A DNA stretch of 10,690 nucleotides from Fibrobacteraceae bacterium (GTDB taxonomy: Bacteria > Fibrobacterota > Fibrobacteria > Fibrobacterales > Fibrobacteraceae): positions 21,232 through 31,921 of the forward strand of contig JABUUT010000031.1 of assembly GCA_021443045.1 (NCBI GenBank). Direction: 5' to 3'. The position numbers and the translations under genes are program-made. Below the pieces are notes generated by a model that saw only the letters and a list, made by a program, of their open reading frames with translations, was not told the origin of the DNA and searched no databases. Below are positions 6,394 to 10,690 of the stretch, piece by piece. The number at the start of each line of letters is the position of its first letter. The first letter of the stretch is position 1.

Positions 6394-8946
6394 ATGACAA
6401 TCCTTGAAAAAATCGCACTAGCCCTTCCATCCGTCGAAAGCCCAGCCCGTTACATGGGCGGCGAAGCCAACAGCATTCTAAAAGACCACACCAAATGCCT
6501 CTGCAAAATGGCCTTTGTATTCCCCGATTTATATGAAATTGGCATGTCTAACAATGGTATGAGAATACTCTACCACGTGGTCAACCGGGAACCGGACCTG
6601 CTTTGCGAAGTGGCTTTTGCCCCCTGGGAAGACATGAAACGAGAAATGGAGAGGTACGATATTCCCCTGTACACCCACGGCAGTTGGACCGCAGTCAAGG
6701 ATTTTGATTTGGTAGGCATAACTCTCCAGACAGAGCTGAATTTTACCAACGTACCCTATGTACTGGAACTGGCTCGCATTCCAGCTTGGAGCAAAGACCG
6801 AAAAGAAGAAGACCCCATTATTGTTGCTGGTGGGCCAGCCATGGCAAACCCAGAACCGGTAGCCGATTTTTTTGACGCCTTTATGATTGGCGATGGCGAA
6901 AAGGTGCTGGTTCAAGTGATGCGCTGTGTTGGCGAAGGAAGAAAAGCCAAACTTTCCCGCATCGAAATTTTGGAGAATTTATCTAGAATTGACGGTGTGT
7001 ACGTGCCCAGCCTAAGGCCAGTAGTTAAAAATCAATATGGAGTTATTGTTCCAGAAAAGCCAGCCTCGGGTTCTTACAGCAGCACCAACGGGGTGAAAAG
7101 ACTCTTCATTCCCAAGATGGACCCCGCCGACTACCCCATCAAGAACCTCATCGCCAACATGCAGTTGATCCACAACCGCTTTAGTGTAGAAGTGATGCGA
7201 GGCTGCGCCCAAGGTTGCCGTTTCTGCCAAGCTGGCATTTGGTACAGGCCTTGCCGCGAACTAGACGCCGATGATGTTTTAGACATTGCCAAAGCCGGAC
7301 TTAAGGCCACTGGAGAACGGGAATTGGGGCTGCTCAGCCTTTCCACGGCCGACTACAAGCCGGTAGAAGAACTGACCGATGCCATTATAGACGACCCCTT
7401 CTACGATAACGTTGATGTTTCCCTGCCCAGCATTCGAGTGAACAGTTTTGGGCAGAGTCTGGCCGAAAAAGTGGCGGCATTGAAAGGTGGGCGGAGCGCC
7501 ACCTTTGCGCCGGAAACCGGCTCACAGCGTCTTCGTAAGATGATTAACAAAACCATTAGCGATGAAGACATGTACAATGCCGCCGAGCACGCCTTTAAGA
7601 GCGGCTTCAACAAAATCAAGTTGTACACCATGGTCGGTTTTCCCACAGAAGACGAAAAAGACATGGAAGCCTTCTGCAACCTTATCGAGAATCTTGTAAA
7701 AATCGGTCGGAAGCACAATCGAGGAATCCAGATTGCGGTAAGCATAGGCATTCTTATACCCAAGGCATTTACAGGCCTCCAGTGGGCTCCCTTTATGGGC
7801 AAAGAAAAGGCCCTTTCCCACATTAAGCAAGTCCGCGAAAAATTCTTTAAGCACCCCAACGTAAAAATAAACTGGGCCGCCTGGGAACTTTCCCTTTTGG
7901 AAGCCGTATACAGCCGTGGCGACCGCAGCCTTTCCAAATCCATCTATGCAGCCTACCAAAAGGGCATGGTCTTTGAAAGCGACAGTTACCGCTTTAACTT
8001 TGAAAAGTGGCAGGAAGTTTGGCAAGAAACAGGTTACGACATTTCGTGGGTGTACCGGGAACGAGACTCCGTTGAAGTTTTTCCATGGGACTTCATCCAC
8101 TGCGGAACCACAAAGCAGTACCTTCGAAAGGAATGGGAAAAAGCATTCAACGAAGATGCCGAGCCGGTGCCCAACTGCAAGTGGGGCGACTGTCAGAAAT
8201 GCGGCATCCCCGGATTAGGTAAAGAAATTGTGCTTGGAGAAGCCCCTTCAAAGTACAAAGCCCCCAGCCGAACTCCAGAAGAAATCAAGCAACTGGTGGC
8301 CGACAGACGCCCAAAGCAGGGCACCGCCTATTCCTACAAGCTCACCTTCAAAAAAACAGGAATCTCCCGTTTTTTACCCCACTTTAACACCATCTCTTTT
8401 TTCTCAAGAACATTTCTGTGCGCCGGAATACCCATTAAATATAGTGAAGGCTTTAGCCCCAAGCCACGAATTACCAACATGGGTGCACTGCCTCTGGGCC
8501 TAGAAACCACCTGCGAAATTCTAGGTGTGGAACTGCTAGAAAAACTGGACTTGAGCAAAACAAACTTGCCCAGGCTTTTAGAAACCCTGAACAAGCCCTT
8601 CCCCAGCGGCATGGAAATTACCTCCATTGAACCCCTCCAAGAAAAGCTTTCCAAAAATCCACCCAAGTCTGTGATATATTCCCACAAGCCAGCCTCCATG
8701 CCAAAGAACATTATGGAAACCTTCCACAATAAAACGCTGCCCACCATCACAAACCATCGTGGGCAGGAATTCGACCTCAACCAGCACATTCTAGGCTTGG
8801 AAATTCATGGCGACACCATGTTCATTAAGGTAAAATGCAACGACTTTGGCACCACAGTAAGCCCCTACAATATTTTTGCAGCCCTTACAGGCTCCACAGA
8901 CGAAGAATCCAGGCGTTTCCTAATAACCAAAATAGCCATGGATTAA
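6394..8946 (+). CDS. Uncharacterised radical SAM protein fused to DUF2344 (TIGR03960-TIGR03936 type)
   Basis: This 850-residue cytoplasmic protein has an N-terminal Radical_SAM_N2-like domain (about 15-235; note FPDLYEIGMSNNGMRILYHV and IIVAGGPAMANPEP). A radical SAM barrel (about 255-490) follows, with the iron-sulfur motif CAQGCRFC (Cys271, Cys275, Cys278). Further barrel landmarks are FAPETGSQRLR (371-381) and KLYTMVGFPTE (409-419). Next comes a linker with a second cysteine group, CKWGDCQKC (Cys595, Cys600, Cys603). From about 645 to the end lies a DUF2344 domain beginning YKLTFKKTGISRFLPHFN, with YSEGFSPKPRI at 683-693. In many bacteria the two halves are separate or fused and lie near ribosomal or RNase G genes, so an RNA- or ribosome-linked role is often guessed; here neither neighbour is present. 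Substrate and reaction are unknown. Start chosen at the first ATG, which gives the family N-terminus; its Shine-Dalgarno is weak. The stop overlaps the promoter of the next gene. Confidence 0.9.
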   Translation: MTILEKIALALPSVESPARYMGGEANSILKDHTKCLCKMAFVFPDLYEIGMSNNGMRILYHVVNREPDLLCEVAFAPWEDMKREMERYDIPLYTHGSWTAVKDFDLVGITLQTELNFTNVPYVLELARIPAWSKDRKEEDPIIVAGGPAMANPEPVADFFDAFMIGDGEKVLVQVMRCVGEGRKAKLSRIEILENLSRIDGVYVPSLRPVVKNQYGVIVPEKPASGSYSSTNGVKRLFIPKMDPADYPIKNLIANMQLIHNRFSVEVMRGCAQGCRFCQAGIWYRPCRELDADDVLDIAKAGLKATGERELGLLSLSTADYKPVEELTDAIIDDPFYDNVDVSLPSIRVNSFGQSLAEKVAALKGGRSATFAPETGSQRLRKMINKTISDEDMYNAAEHAFKSGFNKIKLYTMVGFPTEDEKDMEAFCNLIENLVKIGRKHNRGIQIAVSIGILIPKAFTGLQWAPFMGKEKALSHIKQVREKFFKHPNVKINWAAWELSLLEAVYSRGDRSLSKSIYAAYQKGMVFESDSYRFNFEKWQEVWQETGYDISWVYRERDSVEVFPWDFIHCGTTKQYLRKEWEKAFNEDAEPVPNCKWGDCQKCGIPGLGKEIVLGEAPSKYKAPSRTPEEIKQLVADRRPKQGTAYSYKLTFKKTGISRFLPHFNTISFFSRTFLCAGIPIKYSEGFSPKPRITNMGALPLGLETTCEILGVELLEKLDLSKTNLPRLLETLNKPFPSGMEITSIEPLQEKLSKNPPKSVIYSHKPASMPKNIMETFHNKTLPTITNHRGQEFDLNQHILGLEIHGDTMFIKVKCNDFGTTVSPYNIFAALTGSTDEESRRFLITKIAMD

Positions 8947-8971
8947 CATTTGCCCATTTTTTATATATATT
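8943..8971 (+). promoter_or_regulatory. Promoter of the first barrel gene
   Basis: TTAACA (8943-8948) and TATATT (8966-8971) are separated by 17 bases, close to the sigma-70 consensus. The -35 overlaps the TAA stop of the radical SAM gene. A start near 8978 leaves a leader of about 25 bases containing AAGGAG. Confidence 0.55.
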
Positions 8972-9002
8972 CCCAACAAGAATTTTAACTCAAGGAGTTT
9001 CT

Positions 9003-9743
9003 ATGAATAAAAAGATTATTGCCGTAATCACTGCGCTAGCTCTGTGCGGTGTTGGCTATGCAGCACCAAAGAAAAAAGCAAAGGCCCCCAAAGAAGAAAA
9101 GCAAGCTGTAGAAGCACCAGCCATTGAAGAAGAAGAGGAAGCCTACGAAGAAGAGGAAGAAGAAGATGAAGCCTACGAAGAAGAGGAAGAAGAAGCCCCT
9201 CGCAAGGAATCCAAGCCTAAAAAACCAAGGGCTCCAGGAGATCCCTTTATCGGTCTCGGCTTTGACCTCATCTCCCTGAATCACGCCACAGTGGTTGTAA
9301 AGCTGAATGAAAACATGGAAGTATCCGCCATTCTCGGCCTTAAGAAACTGGGTGAAACCGAATACGAAACAGGCAACAACACCACAAAGGGTGGCGACGA
9401 CGCCATGACATTATCCATCGGTGCCGGTTTTGACTACCTTCTCGGAAAATTTGAGCCCACCACCATTGAACCCTCCATTGGCGGAGAACTGGTTCTGGAC
9501 TACACCAGCATGAGTGCCAACGATGCCTCCAACATGACCATCAATTTCAACATTCTGTTTGGCGTTAGAGGTGAATTGGTTAAAAATCTTTTCCTTTCTG
9601 GCAAAACAGGCTTGAAAATTGACTATACCTCCACCAGTGCAACCCAGAATGTGGCAGGCAAAGACACCGAAACCACAGGCTCTAAGCTGGACTTTGGCTT
9701 CAATATGGAAACCAGAGTCTATGTAACCTGGTTCTTTATGTAA
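9003..9743 (+). CDS. Secreted small beta-barrel-like outer-membrane protein with acidic repeat linker
   Basis: The product is 246 residues. Residues 1-20 are a typical signal peptide (two lysines, hydrophobic core, cleavage after GYA). A lysine/alanine-rich piece (21-40) and an extremely acidic linker (41-65) follow, the latter containing two copies of a 10-residue EAYEEEEEED-like unit. A basic, proline-containing stretch (66-79) comes next, and then about 165 residues of alternating hydrophobic/polar strands with glycine turns ending VTWFFM. That end resembles an outer-membrane barrel with an aromatic C-terminal strand, probably eight strands. It is a paralogue of the next gene: both have a F-G-DL start, VV-K-N, AI-G, IGAG and a TWFF end. 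The start at 9003 is fixed by AAGGAG (8992-8997) five bases upstream and by the signal peptide. The longer in-frame reading from 8835 would overlap the radical SAM gene and bury the signal. No named family is recognised; function is unknown. Confidence 0.82.
   Translation: MNKKIIAVITALALCGVGYAAPKKKAKAPKEEKQAVEAPAIEEEEEAYEEEEEEDEAYEEEEEEAPRKESKPKKPRAPGDPFIGLGFDLISLNHATVVVKLNENMEVSAILGLKKLGETEYETGNNTTKGGDDAMTLSIGAGFDYLLGKFEPTTIEPSIGGELVLDYTSMSANDASNMTINFNILFGVRGELVKNLFLSGKTGLKIDYTSTSATQNVAGKDTETTGSKLDFGFNMETRVYVTWFFM
9138..9195 (+). repeat. 30-bp in-frame tandem repeat in the acidic linker
   Basis: The unit starting GAAGCCTACGAAGAAGAGG occurs at 9138 and again at 9168, identical over 28 bases. 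It encodes the repeated EAYEEEEEE segment. Because the period is a multiple of three, copy-number change would lengthen or shorten the linker without a frameshift. Confidence 0.9.
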
Positions 9744-9783
9744 TTTGTAAAGGGCACCTCTAAAAATTAACAAGGCACAAAAG

Positions 9784-9811
9784 GCGATTTCCAAGGGAAT
9801 CGCTTTTTTTT
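9784..9811 (+). terminator. Intrinsic terminator after the first barrel gene
   Basis: GCGATTTCC (9784-9792) pairs with GGAATCGC (9796-9803) with one bulged T and a short loop, followed by eight T. It sits 40 bases after the stop codon. Confidence 0.9.
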
Positions 9812-9847
9812 GTTTAAAAGTTTGATAGAAATCATACCAAACATTTT

Positions 9848-9878
9848 TTTACAATTAAACCCACAAAAAGGTTACTAT
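9848..9878 (+). promoter_or_regulatory. Candidate promoter of the second barrel gene
   Basis: TTTACA (9848-9853) and TACTAT (9873-9878) are 19 bases apart, or 18 from an offset TTACAA. A start near 9885 gives a 28-base leader with AGGA at 9904-9907, six bases before the ATG. The preceding terminator makes an independent promoter necessary. Confidence 0.4.
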
Positions 9879-9913
9879 CTTGTACAAAACAAACACTCAA
9901 CATAGGATAAAAC

Positions 9914-10441
9914 ATGAAGAAAATCCTTCTTTCTCTCCTTCTCTCCCTCTCCTTTGCAACAACCGCCTTTGCACAGGATGACGAAGAAACAAAAACTTCC
10001 AGCGCCCCAGCAGCAAAGTCTGCCGGCAACGGTGGTGAATTCCTCGGCATTAGCCTGGACCTCACAACCATGCAGGAATGGAACGTCGTATTCAAGATCA
10101 ATCCAAAGTTTGCCGTTACTGCCATCTTCGGTTTCGACTACTGGGATGACGAGGATGACAACGACGGAACAGACATTCTCATCGGTGCTGGTGTCGCTTT
10201 CACATTCTACGAAGCCCTCCTTCCTCTTGCCGCTGAAGCAGACTTGAAGCTTGCCTTTGGTGACAATGATGATGAAAAAGGCGTAAGAGTAGATATGTTG
10301 CTGGACGTTACCGCTCCAGTCCTCCCCCACTTCAACCTGACAGCCAAGGCCGGTCTCCAGGTGATCAAGCATACCGAAGGCCGCGAAGAATTCTACCTCG
10401 GCCCAGTTACCAAGATCAACGCCACGTGGTTCTTCCTGTAA
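9914..10441 (+). CDS. Secreted small beta-barrel-like outer-membrane protein with Asp-rich loop
   Basis: The product is 175 residues, with a clear signal peptide (1-20, cleavage after AFA) leaving about 155 mature residues. After an Ala/Ser-rich spacer (28-40), amphipathic beta-strand-like segments run from FLGISLDL (43-50) to the end, ATWFFL, consistent with a small outer-membrane barrel. Residues 75-87 (DYWDDEDDNDGTD) form a very acidic loop with a DxDxDG-like spacing that could bind calcium; that is inference. It is a shorter paralogue of the preceding protein, sharing the strand order and terminal TWFF, and lacks the acidic Glu linker. It has its own promoter candidate and a strong terminator, so it is probably monocistronic. 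The start is set by AGGA six bases upstream and by the signal peptide. I do not recognise a named family. Confidence 0.83.
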   Translation: MKKILLSLLLSLSFATTAFAQDDEETKTSSAPAAKSAGNGGEFLGISLDLTTMQEWNVVFKINPKFAVTAIFGFDYWDDEDDNDGTDILIGAGVAFTFYEALLPLAAEADLKLAFGDNDDEKGVRVDMLLDVTAPVLPHFNLTAKAGLQVIKHTEGREEFYLGPVTKINATWFFL

Positions 10442-10471
10442 TTTGTTGAACCTAGTCTAGCGACAACATTT

Positions 10472-10503
10472 AAAAGACGCTCCCTACGGGAGCGTCTTTT
10501 TTT
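10472..10503 (+). terminator. Strong intrinsic terminator after the second barrel gene
   Basis: AAAAGACGCTCCC (10472-10484) and GGGAGCGTCTTTT (10488-10500) form a perfect 13-bp stem around TAC, with the T-run continuing to 10503. The A-run on the other arm would also allow activity on the minus strand. Confidence 0.95.
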
Positions 10504-10690
10504 GCACATTACCGAGCCAAACATTTGGCTGCGAAGCGGCAAAGACTAAAGAGGGCATCAATAAAAGTCAAATTTGTAAACCTAACGGTGTCATTCTGAG
10601 CCGAAGGGGAAGAATCCAGGGAATGTGGTACCAATTATTAATGGTTAATGTTTAACATATGTGTCATCCTGAACGGCACCGCCGTGAAGG
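10504..10690. repeat. Gene-free end of window with two dispersed repeat copies and a near-palindrome
   Basis: No ORF of note is seen. AGCCAAA (10515-10521) and TTTGGCT (10524-10530) form a 7-bp inverted repeat with a two-base spacer. TGTCATTCTGAG...GAATCC (10589-10617) and TGTCATCCTGAACGG...GAAGG (10662-10690) belong to the same dispersed family as 4651-4682. The last copy runs off the window edge. Confidence 0.65.

Noticed and set aside
7401..8100. Long minus-strand open frames inside the radical SAM gene
   Set aside because: The opposite frame encodes a continuous conserved enzyme, and the antisense products match no family I know.
8835..9002. In-frame N-terminal extension of the first barrel protein
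   Set aside because: It overlaps the radical SAM coding sequence by 112 bases, buries a normal signal peptide and ignores AAGGAG five bases before the ATG at 9003.
9045..9050. Cys15 in the first barrel protein as a lipoprotein acylation site
   Set aside because: The preceding residues are LAL and not a lipobox ending in Gly, Ala or Ser. A signal peptidase I site after GYA fits better.
9036..9284. Minus-strand open frame rich in Phe and Gly
   Set aside because: It is the antisense reading of the Glu-rich repeat codons and has no ribosome site or domain.

Overview
The window is chromosomal bacterial DNA that looks like housekeeping sequence. Gene content, moderate GC, intergenic repeat debris and small acidic outer-membrane proteins suggest a Gram-negative member of the Fibrobacterota (Fibrobacter-like). 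That assignment is an inference from recognised protein styles, not a database match. I see no CRISPR array, tRNA, rRNA, transposase, phage gene or toxin-antitoxin pair.

Layout, left to right. Positions 1-749 (minus) hold miaA, cut by the window edge. Divergent from it, 781-1905 and 1919-2650 (plus) form a short operon: a membrane-anchored, catalytically degenerate member of the YibQ-type divergent polysaccharide deacetylase family, then pdxJ (vitamin B6 synthesis). Convergent with pdxJ, the minus-strand pair at 3434-4384 and 2669-3421 encodes a two-TM membrane protein with a cytoplasmic helix-turn-helix-like C-terminus, then truA. Upstream of that pair, 4385-4552 has a leader-like arrangement: a perfect TATAAT box, a strong Shine-Dalgarno, a possible 46-codon ORF whose stop overlaps the next start (ATGA), and a hairpin followed by a T-run. 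The rest of that gap, 4600-4925, is repeat-rich and non-coding.

Positions 4948-6312 (minus) encode a membrane-anchored GAF-GGDEF protein. Its diguanylate cyclase active site is degraded, but an RxxD inhibitory-site motif is kept at the canonical spacing, which suggests a c-di-GMP receptor rather than a synthase. Divergent from it, 6394-8946 (plus) is a large uncharacterised radical SAM protein fused to a DUF2344 domain. Then come two tandem paralogous secreted small beta-barrel-like proteins, 9003-9743 and 9914-10441, each followed by a strong intrinsic terminator. The first has a signal peptide plus an acidic tandem-repeat linker; the second has an Asp-rich loop. The right end, 10504-10690, is intergenic and carries two more copies of a dispersed repeat also seen at 4651-4682.

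Functionally, two tRNA-modification genes (miaA, truA), one cofactor gene (pdxJ) and a radical SAM enzyme sit among envelope and signalling proteins. No single pathway links them. The least ordinary parts are the I-site-only GGDEF protein, the membrane-tethered HTH protein with its structured leader, the deacetylase-fold protein without metal ligands, and the paralogous barrel pair.
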